Assembly (NCBI RefSeq): GCF_001858325.1
Contig: NZ_MBPP01000064.1
Coordinates: 1-41,326 of the forward strand
DNA: 41,326 bases
Origin: Marinobacter sp. AC-23
GTDB taxonomy: Bacteria > Pseudomonadota > Gammaproteobacteria > Pseudomonadales > Oleiphilaceae
Direction: 5' to 3'
Shown: in pieces, positions 28,891 to 39,025 of the stretch
Layout: every line of letters begins with the position of its first letter
Position numbering within the stretch: the first letter of the stretch is position 1
Translations under genes and position numbers: made by a program
Notes under the pieces: generated by a model
Seen by the model: only the letters and a program-made list of their open reading frames with translations
What the model was told of the DNA's origin: nothing
The model's database searches: none

Positions 28891-31800
28891 ATGCTTAACG
28901 CCATTGTCGATTGGGCGGTGAGAAGCCGCCTGTTAGTCGTTATCGGCCTGTTTGCCGCCGTTATCGTCGCCATTTTTGCAATCCCTCGACTCAACCTGGA
29001 TGCTTTTCCAGATGTTTCCAACGTTCAGGTCGTCGTCAACACCGAGGCACCCGGGCTGGCCGCCGAAGAAGTTGAACAGCTCATCAGCTTTCCGATTGAA
29101 GCAACAATCTATTCCCTTCCCGGCGTGGAGGAGGTGCGCTCAATCTCGCGCACGGGCCTCTCGGTGATCACCGTCGTCTTCGAGGAAGGAAAAGATATCT
29201 ACTTCGCCAGGCAACTCGTCTTCGAACAGCTCCAGGCTGCGCGGGAGCAGATTCCCGAGGCGTCGGCCAACCGGAAATGGGCCCGAATACCAGTGGACTC
29301 AGCCAGATCTACGAGTATGTTCTGACAAGCGAAAACCCGGGAAAATATGGCCCCATGGAGTTGAGGAGCCTCAATGACTGGGTGGTCAAGCTGCTGATGA
29401 TGCCGGTGGACGGTGTCACAGGCCTGCTTTCATATGGCGGCGAGGTCCGTCAGTACCAGGTGAATCTGGACCCTGCAAAGCTGCTGGCCTACGACCTGAC
29501 AGCAGACGCCATCTCCGAAGCCATCAACGCGGGTAACCGTAATGCTGGTGGCTGGTATGTGAACAGAGGTAGCGAACAGCTGGTTATCCGTGGTGTAGGC
29601 TGGGTGCGAAGCGGTGCAGACGGCCTGCGGGACATCGCTAACGTGCCAGTCAAGGAGGTCGACGGCACGGCCATAACTGTCAGAGATGTAGCTGATGTGG
29701 CCTACGGTGGAGAGATTCGTCAGGGTGCTGTCACCATGACAAAAAGATCCGCCGACGGTGAAATTCAGTCTATGGGAGAGGTGGTCGCCGGTATTGTACT
29801 CAAACGTTATGGTGCGAATACGGCTAAAACGATTACCGACGTTGAAGCACTGCTTCCAACAATCCAAAGGGCCCTGCCTGAAGGCGTCAAGATCGAGCCC
29901 TATTATAACCAGTCTGACCTGGTCTTCAGCGCCGTTGATACCGTGGTGGACGCCCTGCTCCAGGCTTTTGTCTTTATCGTGATAATCCTGGCCCTGTTCC
30001 TCCTGAACCTCCGGGCCTCGCTGCTCGTACTAATTTCCATTCCCATCTCGGTGGGCTTGGCGCTGATGATCATGAGTTACTTCGGTATGTCCGCCAATCT
30101 CATGTCCCTGGGCGGCCTTGCTATCGCCATCGGCATGATGGTTGATGGCTCCATTGTGGTAATGGAAAACATCTTCAGCCATCTATCCCGCCCGGATCGG
30201 TTCCACGACCCCGAGCGCCGGCGGGCGCTTACACCAAACGATCCCGGCACGGAAATTGACCATGACCAGGCAGAGCAGGACGACCCGCAAGGGGTATCAC
30301 TGCGTATCGCAGAGGCAACCAAAGAGGTCGCCAGATCGGTATTTTTTGCCGTAATGATCATCGTTGTGGTGTTTTTACCGCTATTTACCCTTCAGGGAGT
30401 GGAAGGAAAAATGTTCACTCCCATGGCGATAAGCATTGTGCTTGCCGAACTCGCTGCACTGGGTACTGCCCTGGTGGTCGTGCCAGCACTTGCCAGCTAC
30501 TTCTTCCGACGGGGCATCCATTACCGGCCCAGTCCCATACTCAAGCCGGTCGAGGCCGCTTACCGTCGTCTGCTGGCACGTGCAATGCAATTTCGGAAGA
30601 TCGTCGTGGTAATGGCTATTGTCATGTTTGCGTTCGCCATCTTCCTGGTTCCCAGGCTCGGTACCGAGTTCATGCCGGAAATGGAGGAAGGCACAATGAT
30701 GGTTAGGGTGACTCTCGCCCCCTCGGTCAATGTCGGTGCCGCCGTCGAACTTGCTCCCAAGCTGGAACAGCGAATCATGAAATTCCCCGAGGTCACCTAT
30801 GTGACCAGCCGCATTGGTCGCGCCGAGTTGGGTGGTGATCCCGAGCCTGTCTCCAACATTGCGATGTACATCGGCCTGAAACCGGCGGAACAATGGGTAT
30901 CGGCTGAGAATCGCGAAGGCCTTCAGGAACTGATAAAGGAGGAGCTCTCGGTTCACCCGGGACTTGTTCTGAACTTTTCTCAGCCCATCGCCAACCGCGT
31001 GGATGAGCTACTCTCCGGGGTGAAAGCCCAGTTGGCCATCAAGCTGTTTGGTTCCGACCTCGACATACTGGCTGAGAAAGGCCAGGCAATAGAAACGCTT
31101 GCCAAGACCGTTGAGGGAGCCCGGGATGTCCAGATGGAACAGATCGCAGGTGAGGCCCAGCTTATTGTCCGCCCTGATCGGGACCGCCTTGCCCGCTACG
31201 GCATTTCGGTGGCGCAAGTCATGGAGTTGGTATCTGACGCCATAGGTGGCCAGACCGCAGGCCAGGTCATCCAGGCAACGAACGATACGACATCTACGTA
31301 CGACTTGCCGAACAATACCGGAACAGCGCGGAAAGTATTCGCGCTCTCATCCTGCAGGCACCTAACGGCGCCTGGGTCAGACTGGAGGATGTCGCTGAAG
31401 TCGATATCGAGGAAGGCCCCCCCAGATTCGCAGGGATGACGTTCAGCGGCGGGTGGTTGTTCAGGCAAACATCGAGGGCCGCGACATGGGCAGCGTAGTA
31501 GCTGAGCTTGACCAGCGGATTACCGAAGAGGTCGACTTACCGGCGGGATATTCCGTGGTTTTTGGCGGTCAGTTTGAAAACCAGCGCAGGGCTCAGCAAA
31601 CCCTCATGGTTGTTGTCCCCCTCTCATTGGCACTGATTTTTCTACTGCTCTACTTTGCATTTGGTTCGGTGGGACAAGTGCTACTCATCATGCTCAATGT
31701 TCCTCTTGCCCTGATAGGCGGCGTGATCAGTCTGTGGATAACCGGCCAATACCTGTCGGTACCAAGCTCCATCGGCTTTATTACGCTTTTCGGCCTTGCA

Positions 31801-32109
31801 GTTCTTAACGGCGTGGTGATGATCAGCGCGATCAATCAGCGGGTTGAGGGAGGACTTCCTCCGGCTGAAGCAGCCTTTGAAGGGGCCCTCACCCGATTGC
31901 GTCCGGTATTGATGACGGCCTTCACCTCCGCGCTGGGGCTCATACCGATGCTGATGGCGTCAGGTATTGGCTCTGACGTACAGCGTCCATTGGCCTCCGT
32001 CGTCGTGGGCGGTCTGGTCTCGGCTACGTTGCTTACTCTTGTGGTATTGCCCACTCTATACCAGACCTTTTCACGGGGGTGGATAGGGGATCGCACACAC
32101 CAGGCCTGA
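28891..32109 (+). pseudogene. czcA: CzcA-like RND metal efflux pump, three -1 frameshifts
   Basis: This would be the inner-membrane proton-driven pump of the czcCBA set. The N-terminus reads MLNAIVDWAVRSRLLVVIGL and FPDVSNVQVVVNTEAPGLAA. The frame breaks near 29260 (after REQIPE), near 31278 (after GQVIQA) and at a C7 run (31417-31423, in EEGPP). Each break is repaired by adding one base. Repaired, the protein would have about 1073 residues, normal for the family. Helix motifs such as GLAIAIGMMVDGSIVVMENI and the C-terminal NQRVEGGLPPAEAAFEGAL are present. The pump cannot work if the breaks are real. Confidence 0.85.
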
Positions 32110-32123
32110 CAGGTCTGGTGTTG

Positions 32124-32161
32124 TCCGCGAGTGCTCGACAGCTTCGGTGAGCACTCGCGGA
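32124..32161 (+). terminator. terminator-like hairpin after czcA
   Basis: TCCGCGAGTGCTC (32124-32136) pairs perfectly with GAGCACTCGCGGA (32149-32161) around 12 bases, and the T-rich sequence TTCCTTCTTTC follows. It is 14 bases after the czcA stop and probably ends the operon transcript. Confidence 0.65.
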
Positions 32162-32814
32162 TTCCTTCTTTCATGTCGGGCTACCGCCCGGTAGCCTTAC
32201 CCAATGCGGTAAGCTTCTATACCAAGCCTCAGAGTTCGTTTTTTCCTTGCAAGGGTTATTCATCGGCTTTGCCTAAAAACAATTAAGCGAGACATGGAAT
32301 TTGTCCAAAAATAATTACAAATGTCCGAATTTGTATTACGTCGGGCCAAGACTCAAGCCCCCCCCCCCAGCAGCAACCCCCGAGGCCCTGCATATTCTGC
32401 CCCATCGTGAACACCGATTCTGATCGAACGTGAACGGCCATTCTGGTCGAAGGTGAGAAGTCCTGCGTTTTGTAGTGGTCAAGTGTTTTAGGCCACTGTC
32501 TTCAAGACGCCACGGGTTTCCTATACCCGAAATTTGATAGTGCGCGCCGACAAGGGCGAGCAAATGCCTCGCCGGCAGATATTTTCCTAATTCCCAGTCG
32601 AATACACAAAGAATGATGCCGGATTTCAGCAGGGAATAGCTGCTGATAACTTCCGATTGCGCTTTTGCTCAACTTTTATCGTGAGTGTCTCATTAAGTCC
32701 CTTCTGCCTGATGACCATATACCAGATTTGACAATAACTCGTATAAAATCCAGCCTACTGCTACTTTCAAACAATCTTAATTCCTGACTTCAGGTTATCG
32801 GGGGGCGTGAATCA
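32162..32814. other. 650-base stretch without a supportable gene, likely IS scars
   Basis: The stretch holds a perfect 8-base palindrome pair GGCTACCG/CGGTAGCC at 32179-32196, a C11 run at 32358-32368, the tandem repeats at 32406-32451, and a TTGACA at 32728-32733 without a correctly spaced -10 (TATAAA follows only eight bases later). No reading frame resembles a known gene. The repeats suggest a scar of a mobile element. Confidence 0.5.
32406..32451. repeat. two tandem 23-base repeats, IS21-like terminal array
   Basis: CGTGAAC-A-CC-GATTCTG begins at 32406 and CGTGAACGGCCATTCTGG at 32429, each ending in TCGAA, so that 18 to 19 of 23 positions agree. A third partial copy (GGTGAGAA) follows. 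From memory, tandem repeats with the theme GTGAAC..ATTCTG.TCGAA occur at the ends of IS21-family elements. No transposase gene is left here. Confidence 0.45.
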
Positions 32815-33722
32815 ATGAGTCACGAGCATTTGCATATGTCTCCCAAGTCCAAAGACAAACGGGTCGCAGTGGCCATCTGGGCAAACGGCATTTTGACTGT
32901 TGCACAGATCCTGGGAGGCATCTTTGCCGGCAGCCTGGCCCTGATCGCCGACGCCTTGCATAACTTTTCAGACATGGCAGCGCTCGTTATAGCCTTTGCG
33001 GCTCGAAAAATTGCGCGCCGCCCGGCTGACTCAAAGATGACCTTTGGCTACGGACGAATTGAGGTCGTTGCGGCCTCATAAATTACACCACTTTGATAAT
33101 TATCGGGCTCTACCTGGTCTATGAAGGTGGCATGCGGATAATCGATCCTCAGCAAATCAAGGGCTGGTGGGTAGTCTGGCTTGGCGGTATCGCCCTGGCA
33201 GTGGATGCATTGACAGCTTTGCTTACGTACTCGATGCAGAAGGACAGCGTCAACATCCGCGCGCTGTTTCTTCACAATCTTTCCGACGCACTCGCTTCGG
33301 TCGCCGTGATCATTGGCGGGATACTTATTCTGCTCTACGACCTGCGGTGGGTTGATCCTGCAATCACCATAGGTATCGCAGGCTACATTCTCTACCTGGG
33401 TCTTACAGAAATCGGTGGGACCATCAGAACACTCATGCTGGGTAGCCCTGTGGATATCGATACAGATGCTGTAATACTGGCCCTGTCAAATATCGAAGGC
33501 GTGATTGACCTTCATCATGTGCATTTTTGGCAGATGGGAGAACACGATGCGTCGCTGGACGCTCATGTAGTTATCGAGAAAAGCGCATGGGATCAGCTTG
33601 AGAGCACCAAGTACAGGATAAAACAGGCTCTGGAGCAGGAATTCAACATAAGTCATTCGACACTGGAGTTCGAACATCCCGACCATATTCACAAGGATGC
33701 CCATATCTATGGGCACGGTTAA
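32815..33722 (+). pseudogene. cation diffusion facilitator (CzcD/ZitB type), -1 frameshift
   Basis: CDF proteins export Zn, Cd or Co in exchange for protons. The first frame has the start MSHEHLHMSPKSKDKRVAV and the metal site in ADALHNFSDMAAL (His49, Asp53). The frame breaks near 33078 after RIEVVAA, where one missing C in GCC(C)TCA produces an early TAA. The -1 frame then gives INYTTLIIIGLYLVYEGGMR, the second metal site LFLHNLSDALASV, and the C-terminal domain with LHHVHFWQMGEHDASLDAHV. Restored, it has 302 residues, the usual length. A weak G-rich site precedes the ATG. Confidence 0.8.
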
Positions 33723-33824
33723 GAGAAAGGTTCTCCGCCGTGTATGTGACGGTGGAAGTCCATACCTGCCCATCGCACTCCGAGCGCTCTCAGGCAACGT
33801 AGCGAAGCACCTCCATACTGACCA

Positions 33825-34135
33825 TTAGCCAGTGTCCCCGATCAGGCCAGCGACTTTGGCCAGCAGGATGCTTGCGGCGTTGTCCGTAAACTGTTGGCCT
33901 TCTTCAATGTAACCCCTCACCGTCCTATCCAGCGTCAACTATCTTGTACGAACCGGCCAAGTTAATTGTTGCGCTATACCGCGCCGGAAGCTGTGACTGC
34001 TCAGGGTCGGCACAACGTCGAGGTTGCAGGTTTCCCCGAGCCCCTTCAGGATACGGTTCACAGAACCAGCTGACAGGGCTTGGGGTTGCAACTGATCCCA
34101 GCGGTTGATGGCCCGAAATACCGGTCCGCTTTGAA
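33825..34135 (-). pseudogene. C-terminal remnant of a tyrosine recombinase / integrase
   Basis: Minus-strand frames give SGPVFRAINRWDQLQPQALS and SHSFRRG, the box with the catalytic His-xx-Arg. After a gap of about 30 residues a further segment reads TVRGYIEEGQQFTDNAASIL and ends IGDTG-stop; its GYIEEG contains the usual catalytic Tyr. The internal gap and the missing N-terminal half show that it is a dead fragment. It runs straight into the broken ccdA gene at about 34125. The 100 bases 33723-33824 hold no clear feature. Confidence 0.7.
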
Positions 34136-34459
34136 TATCCGCTTCCACCAGCCCAGCATGAACAGGCCCGTCAGCACAATCAGTACCCCAGCGACCATGT
34201 TGGCTTCCTGCCGGTAGGCCATCAGCCACTGCCCCAGGAGACTGGCGCTTGCGCCCAGCGCGATGAAAATCACGCTGAACCCGAGCACAAAACAGAAGCT
34301 CAGCCATAATGCTTTCAGGCGATTGGAGGTCTCACTCACCGCTCCGCCAGTAACGACGGACAAATAGCCGGGTACGAGGGGCAGAGTGCACGGTGAAAAG
34401 AAGGACACCAAGCCGCCCAAAAATGCGGCCAGGATGCCCCAGGTTGCAAGGTCTGGCAT
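34116..34459 (-). pseudogene. truncated CcdA-like membrane protein
   Basis: The N-terminal 110 residues read MPDLATWGILAAFLGGLVSF, then SPCTLPLVPGYLSVV, the first conserved cysteine of CcdA/DsbD-type electron carriers, followed by three more hydrophobic segments. After LGWWKRIFK (about 34130) the coding sequence meets the integrase remnant and the second half of the protein, with the other key cysteine, is absent. CcdA passes electrons across the inner membrane and is needed for cytochrome c maturation, which fits the cytochrome c gene directly upstream. The gene cannot be functional as found. Confidence 0.7.
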
Positions 34460-34504
34460 TTAAGAACTCCAAAATTAATGGTTTTCCGGGCAAGCCGGGC
34501 AGGG

Positions 34505-34933
34505 CTACTGGCTTTCTGTCTTCTGGTACTCCCGTTGTTCATTCGTCCAAAGGGTCTTCAGGTACTCTATTGCCGAGCCTATTTCCTGGTCAGTGAAACT
34601 TTCCCCGAACGCCGGCATGGTCAGCCGGTCGGATTTATTGAAGGGGTGTCGCTGTCCCTCTGCAATAATCGTGAACAGCATGGCATCACCGTGGCGCCAG
34701 GTGTGGCCGGTTTCATCATGAGGTGGCGGGGGCATTTCCCCCTTCTCATCCGGCTTTTTCCAGTTGGCAGCGCCTTCACCTTGCCATCCGTGGCAAGCAG
34801 CGCAGTATTGCTCATAAATCTGTCTGCCCTGGGAGACTCCCGTCGGTGTACTGTCCGCACTCCCAGGCCCGCCCGAGGCGCCGGCAAAGACCGGCGCGGC
34901 GAGCAGGACTAGCGAGTAGATCCACTTATTCAT
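34505..34933 (-). CDS. secreted c-type cytochrome
   Basis: The 142-residue protein has a signal peptide (NKWIYSLVLLAAPVFAGAS) and one heme-binding motif CAACH at residues 44-48. The probable axial Met106 lies in DRLTMPAFGE. The size fits a small periplasmic monoheme cytochrome of the cytochrome c class I type. Its start overlaps the end of the upstream BNR-repeat gene by eight bases, so the two are translated together. A longer frame to 35023 lacks a signal peptide. It is in a copper cluster, but its electron partner is unknown. Confidence 0.85.
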   Translation of the reverse strand: MNKWIYSLVLLAAPVFAGASGGPGSADSTPTGVSQGRQIYEQYCAACHGWQGEGAANWKKPDEKGEMPPPPHDETGHTWRHGDAMLFTIIAEGQRHPFNKSDRLTMPAFGESFTDQEIGSAIEYLKTLWTNEQREYQKTESQ

Positions 34934-35780
34934 GGACAGGCGTCCACTCGTCAGCGGCGCCACGGGCAAGCAGGTTCCCGTTTGCCGTGCCCACCACAAG
35001 TCCTTGTGACGGCGAGAAGGCAAGGGCTGTTACGGATTGGGGAGTCTTCAGGCTTGTCCAGGTTTCGCCGCCATCCGCGCTGTGATGAAGCTGGCCCTCG
35101 ATCACGGCGTAAACGTTTTCCGGGGCAGCTGGGTCATAGCCGATAGCGGAAACAGTGCCACGCAGGTCTCCCGCATCGCCCCAGAAGCAAAAACAGTCCA
35201 TGGATCGTGAGACACCGCGCGTAGTAGCTGCGAATAGCCAGCCACTGTCCATGCTGCCGGGCATGTCCGAGTGCAGGAAAGCCTGCACCGGTTCCCGGGG
35301 ACCGCTGTCCACTTTGACCCACTCGGCGCCACCGTCCCTGGACCGGAACATGCCGTCCTTCCCAAGGTATGCGTAGAGCGTTTCGGGTTGTGTGGCGTGA
35401 GCGGCCATAGCAGTAACCCCGAGGTTCGGTAGGGTGTTGCTGAGAGACTGCCAGCTCTCACTGGCACTGTCGTAACGCCACACGCCCAGGCCCGGACCGG
35501 CCAGGTAGACGCTCCCATCCACACCTCTGGCCAGGAAGGTGGGTTGAGCCCCCTGGTCGGTTGCCGGTAGCGCGATCTTGGTTGAAGTTCCGCCTGCAAT
35601 GGTAAAGAGATCACTGTCCTGTAGCACCAGGAGAGCGCCTGATGAGTTGATCGTCAGGGCCGTCACTGGATGGGCGTCGTCTGCAGGTTGGGCTTGAGCC
35701 AGCGCTGGCAGCACGATTGCCAGCGTGAGTACGCAAAACCCCCAGGCCGCCCTGGTCGTAGAATGGACAATCGCTCTCAT
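34926..35780 (-). CDS. secreted BNR/sortilin-type beta-propeller protein
   Basis: The 284-residue protein begins MRAIVHSTTRAAWGFCVLTL with a signal peptide ending near ALAQAQ. The remainder shows repeated Asp-box-like segments (GMFRSRDGGAEW, HSADGGETWTSL) that form a beta-propeller, the pattern of BNR or sortilin-like repeat proteins. The frame stays open to 35837, but the upstream gene ends at 35791. Families of this kind are often beside DUF411 proteins in copper clusters. No enzyme activity can be deduced. Confidence 0.7.
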   Translation of the reverse strand: MRAIVHSTTRAAWGFCVLTLAIVLPALAQAQPADDAHPVTALTINSSGALLVLQDSDLFTIAGGTSTKIALPATDQGAQPTFLARGVDGSVYLAGPGLGVWRYDSASESWQSLSNTLPNLGVTAMAAHATQPETLYAYLGKDGMFRSRDGGAEWVKVDSGPREPVQAFLHSDMPGSMDSGWLFAATTRGVSRSMDCFCFWGDAGDLRGTVSAIGYDPAAPENVYAVIEGQLHHSADGGETWTSLKTPQSVTALAFSPSQGLVVGTANGNLLARGAADEWTPVHE

Positions 35781-35790
35781 GGGACCAGCC

Positions 35791-36303
35791 TCAATAATCG
35801 TTGTGTTCGCGGAACACACTTTGCTGACCGTTGGCACTGAAGGCGATGACCTGGTAATCCTCCTTCTTGCCGGTTTCCATACCGGGGCTGCCCTGGACCA
35901 TGCCGGGCACTGAAAGCCCTACTGTATTGAACTGGGGATTTTCCAGGTAAGCGACAATATCATCTGCTGGCACATGCCCCTCAATCACCAGGTCACCGAT
36001 CAACGCGGTGTGGCAGGAGGCCATTTCACGCGGCACGTCATATTGCTGCTTGATCTCGTTAAGGTTGTCGGTTTCTACAATGGTGGTTTCAAAGCCATTG
36101 GCATCAAGGTGCTCCGCCCAGGCTTGGCAGCAGCTGCAACTGGGGCTCTTATAGATTGTGATGGCCGGGCCAGCCTCGCCAGTGGAGACCATGGGGGCTG
36201 ATGCCCCGGCGGGCTCGTTGGCCTGAATTGCCAGCATGGTGGCGCCGGCGACTAAAACGATGGCGGTCACACCCGTATACAGGGCAAGTTTTTTTGTCTT
36301 CAT
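35791..36303 (-). CDS. DUF411 metal-binding protein
   Basis: The 170-residue protein has one N-terminal membrane anchor or signal segment and then the DUF411 signature: TIYKSPSCSCCQAWAEHL (Cys56, Cys58, Cys59), ASCHTA (Cys97, His98), and VIEGHVPADDI. It is likely exported and binds copper through these cysteines. It lies ten bases upstream of the BNR-repeat gene. Its role is inferred from the family's steady presence in copper and silver resistance clusters. Confidence 0.85.
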   Translation of the reverse strand: MKTKKLALYTGVTAIVLVAGATMLAIQANEPAGASAPMVSTGEAGPAITIYKSPSCSCCQAWAEHLDANGFETTIVETDNLNEIKQQYDVPREMASCHTALIGDLVIEGHVPADDIVAYLENPQFNTVGLSVPGMVQGSPGMETGKKEDYQVIAFSANGQQSVFREHNDY

Positions 36304-36402
36304 GGTAATCCTCGATTAGATTCGGTCATGGGCAGCGCAAGGCCCGAGGTCGCCTTGGCTTCCCCGGGCAATGGATGTCAGTTCGGGGCGTTGCCCGAAC
36401 CC

Positions 36403-36672
36403 TTAGTTGGCTTCGGCGTCTTTATCCTTCTTGCCGCCGTCCATGTGGTCGCTGCCTTGGCTCTGCATCATTTTCATGCAGGCATCGGTCATGGCTTTAC
36501 GATCTTCCGGAGACATGTCAGACATCATGTTCATCATGCCGCCCATTCCCTGCATGCCTTCCGATGACATCATGCCCTTTCCTTCACCCTCATGGGCAAA
36601 TACAGAGAAGGTGCCAATGGTACCGGCCAGAAAAATCGCTGTGATTGCGAGCTTGATTTTTGAATTGCGCAT
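36403..36672 (-). CDS. small secreted Met-rich protein
   Basis: The 89-residue protein starts MRNSKIKLAITAIFLAGTIG, a signal peptide probably cut after SVFA, and is followed by HEGEGKGMMSSEGMQGMGGM and further Met-Met pairs ending in KDKDAEAN. Met- and His-rich exported proteins usually bind Cu(I) in the periplasm. An open frame to 36717 has no signal peptide and a poorer start. The stretch 36304-36402 holds only a weak hairpin (GTTCGGG/CCCGAAC, 36381-36400). Confidence 0.7.
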   Translation of the reverse strand: MRNSKIKLAITAIFLAGTIGTFSVFAHEGEGKGMMSSEGMQGMGGMMNMMSDMSPEDRKAMTDACMKMMQSQGSDHMDGGKKDKDAEAN

Positions 36673-36795
36673 TTGATTCACTCCAGTTAAAGGCCCGTGA
36701 CGAATGAACGAAAGCACGGGGTTTCTTTAACAATTAACGTTGCAAGAATTGACGCTAATGGATTTTCCGCGAAGGGCGAGAATCCGGGTTAAAAC

Positions 36796-37179
36796 TCAGG
36801 AGTGATGTTCTGGAGGGGGCGTAATAGAAGCCAGGAACGGGTCCTGATAGAGGGCCGCGCGGGCGGTCAATACCGGTTGGGAGCCGGTATCGGTTAACCC
36901 TATGGAATTCCCCAGTAAAAGAGCGAAGCTGACGCTGACGCCACATTTGCTCAGCCCACTGACGCTCGGGCAGGCCATATCAGGGGCTGAGACACAATTA
37001 GTTTCAGTGTCTGATGAGGAACTGGCGCTTTCAACCTGATCCATCATCATGGAACCGCAATCCGTCATTGCCGCGCCCGCCTGACCGCTCGCCATTTTGG
37101 AGATAGCCAGCGCCGGCCCACTTATCACCAGAAGCAGCGATAGCAGCGCGGAAATGAATTGGCGGTTCGTTGCGGTCAT
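36796..37179 (-). CDS. small secreted hypothetical protein with Cys and Met residues
   Basis: The 127-residue product has a signal peptide from MTATNRQFISALLSLLLVIS to about ALAIS. The mature part carries four cysteines (DCGSMMM, TNCVSA, MACPSV, SKCGVS), a Met triplet, and a hydrophobic stretch (VSFALLLGNSIGL). I do not recognise the family with certainty; small proteins of this shape occur in copper clusters. An in-frame upstream start at 37212 would add 11 residues before the signal and is less likely. The stretch 37213-37438 holds no gene, only short palindromes. Confidence 0.6.
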   Translation of the reverse strand: MTATNRQFISALLSLLLVISGPALAISKMASGQAGAAMTDCGSMMMDQVESASSSSDTETNCVSAPDMACPSVSGLSKCGVSVSFALLLGNSIGLTDTGSQPVLTARAALYQDPFLASITPPPEHHS

Positions 37180-37438
37180 CCTGATTTCAAGCACCAAACT
37201 GTGAAGGTTCAAAACTGTGATACACAGCCCGTCTTTGAGTTCACCAAATCCTAGCAGTTTTTTATTTCAATGACACGACTACTTCTAAATCCAAAGGAGC
37301 AAGTTAAATCCCCGAAGGCCTGTACGATGGCATTCGAACAGAAAGGCCCAGGCTCCCCATCGGCCAGAGAATGAGCTTCGCATTCATCCGGCTCCAACCG
37401 GAGCTAAGCGCCATAACTGTCGCGGATAATCATGGCGC

Positions 37439-39025
37439 TCAGTTCTGCACCTGAAAATAGCGCATCATCCCATTGTCTTCATGTTCCATGTTGTGACAGT
37501 GGTAGATGTAGAGGCCATCGAAACGCTCGAAGGTCATCGCCAACTGAACGGCTTCACCCGGCATTACAAGGACCGTATCGTGCCAACCACTGTCCACCAG
37601 TCCCTGGGTCAGGCCATTCCAGCCGCGGCTATTGCCTTTGGTATCGCGCCCGATAACGTTGAACTGCAAGCCGTGAACGTGCATGGGGTGGGGCATTGGT
37701 GTGTTGTTCCGGAATTCCCAGATTTCCGTATCCCCCAAGCGGACTTTTTCGCCATCCGCAACCGTGGTTCCGGCAAAGCGCCGACCATTGATGGCAAAAC
37801 CCCGCATCATCGCTTGGCTTAGCTCAAACTGCCTCACCGGTGTGGAATCGGTAACGGGTATTTTTTCCCGCGCCAGAGCGAGCTGCGCAGGAAGGGTCTC
37901 GGCGGTATTGATCGATTCGGTCACCTCCAGTGTCATCAGGGTGAATCGGCTGCCGGCGGGTAGACCTGAGTTACCCATCATCCGCATTCCGCCCATCATC
38001 CCGCCGCTCATCATTCCAGCTTCATAGCTGCCACTGATAAGCTCCAATGTAATGCCAGGTCTGGAATTGGAAAGATCTACCCAGATGTCAAGTCGCTGAG
38101 CCGGAGCCAGAACCGCATAGGGTTTGTCTTCCGGTTTTTGAAGAAGACCGCCGTCGGCTCCGATAACCGTGACGGGGCGCCCGTCACTCCAGGCCAGCTT
38201 GTAGATGCGGGCATTGGAGCCATTGAGAACTCGAAGTCGGTATGGGCGGGCGGCGACTTTGCGGGCAGTCGGGGGAGCTCCGTTGACCAATATCCGATCC
38301 CCCAGAAAACCGCGCATGCGATCCATCATGGCACCCATGCCACCGTCGAGGTATACCAATTCGTTGGCGCCTGCGAAGGTCCGATCCTGGAGCACCAATA
38401 ACAGTTCATTCTTACCGGCCGGCAGTTTGAGACCCAACTCTTCGTCGTCTTCAACGATCAGGAGTCCGGCAAGCCCCGCGTAACTCTGAAACCCCACGCG
38501 CCCGCCCTGATCGCCGTGAGCATGGGAGTGGTACCAGAACAGTCCAGCCCGGTCCAACACCTTAAAGCCAACTGTCATAGTCTCGCCAGGGCGGATCGGC
38601 AGTCTTGGTTGCCCGTCCACATCGGAAGGCACATGAAGCCCGTGCCAGTGCACAGTAGTGTCTTCCGGGAGCTCATTGTGAATATGGATTTTCACTGTCT
38701 GGTTGCGGCGTAGCCGGATCGTTGGGCCCAGGTAGCGGTCTGCGTTTTCGGAAACCGTATCTTCCGGACCTTTCAGTAATTTGGCCTTGTAGCGCCACAC
38801 CTCACTCGGGCCGCCGGGGAGTATGGGGACCGAGTCGGGCATGGCGCGAAGGCTCAGTTCAACATCGTATTCCTTTGAATCCAGGCCGAGGGTTCCCGAC
38901 TCGACCGCTCTTACACCGCCATCACAACCAGTAAGCAGAAATCCCGGCGACAGCGTAAGGAGAAACCCTGAACCCGCCATGGCCCGAAGCACTGTGCGGC
39001 GCTGAACTTTGTCCTGGCTCATCAT
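37439..39025 (-). CDS. multicopper oxidase, CueO/CopA type
   Basis: The 528-residue enzyme oxidises Cu(I) or phenolic substrates in the periplasm. It has a twin-arginine-like start (RRTVLRAMAGSGFLL) and a lipobox-like LLTGC at residues 31-34. The copper ligands are in HWHGLH (126-131), WYHSHAHG (164-171), HPMHVHG (446-452) and HCHNMEHEDNGMM (from 509). A Met-rich loop (SGGMMGGMRMMG, about residue 346) resembles the copper-binding part of CueO. Its start overlaps the stop of the small upstream membrane gene, so they are co-translated. The protein is complete. Confidence 0.93.
   Translation of the reverse strand: MMSQDKVQRRTVLRAMAGSGFLLTLSPGFLLTGCDGGVRAVESGTLGLDSKEYDVELSLRAMPDSVPILPGGPSEVWRYKAKLLKGPEDTVSENADRYLGPTIRLRRNQTVKIHIHNELPEDTTVHWHGLHVPSDVDGQPRLPIRPGETMTVGFKVLDRAGLFWYHSHAHGDQGGRVGFQSYAGLAGLLIVEDDEELGLKLPAGKNELLLVLQDRTFAGANELVYLDGGMGAMMDRMRGFLGDRILVNGAPPTARKVAARPYRLRVLNGSNARIYKLAWSDGRPVTVIGADGGLLQKPEDKPYAVLAPAQRLDIWVDLSNSRPGITLELISGSYEAGMMSGGMMGGMRMMGNSGLPAGSRFTLMTLEVTESINTAETLPAQLALAREKIPVTDSTPVRQFELSQAMMRGFAINGRRFAGTTVADGEKVRLGDTEIWEFRNNTPMPHPMHVHGLQFNVIGRDTKGNSRGWNGLTQGLVDSGWHDTVLVMPGEAVQLAMTFERFDGLYIYHCHNMEHEDNGMMRYFQVQN

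Noticed and set aside
30381..30956. 191-residue open frame opposite czcA
   Set aside because: It is antisense to conserved RND sequence and has no start signal.
33825..34135. Tyrosine-recombinase fragment as the missing targeting factor of the Tn7-like element
   Set aside because: Only C-terminal pieces remain, 18 kb from tnsC, so it more likely comes from a separate integrative element.
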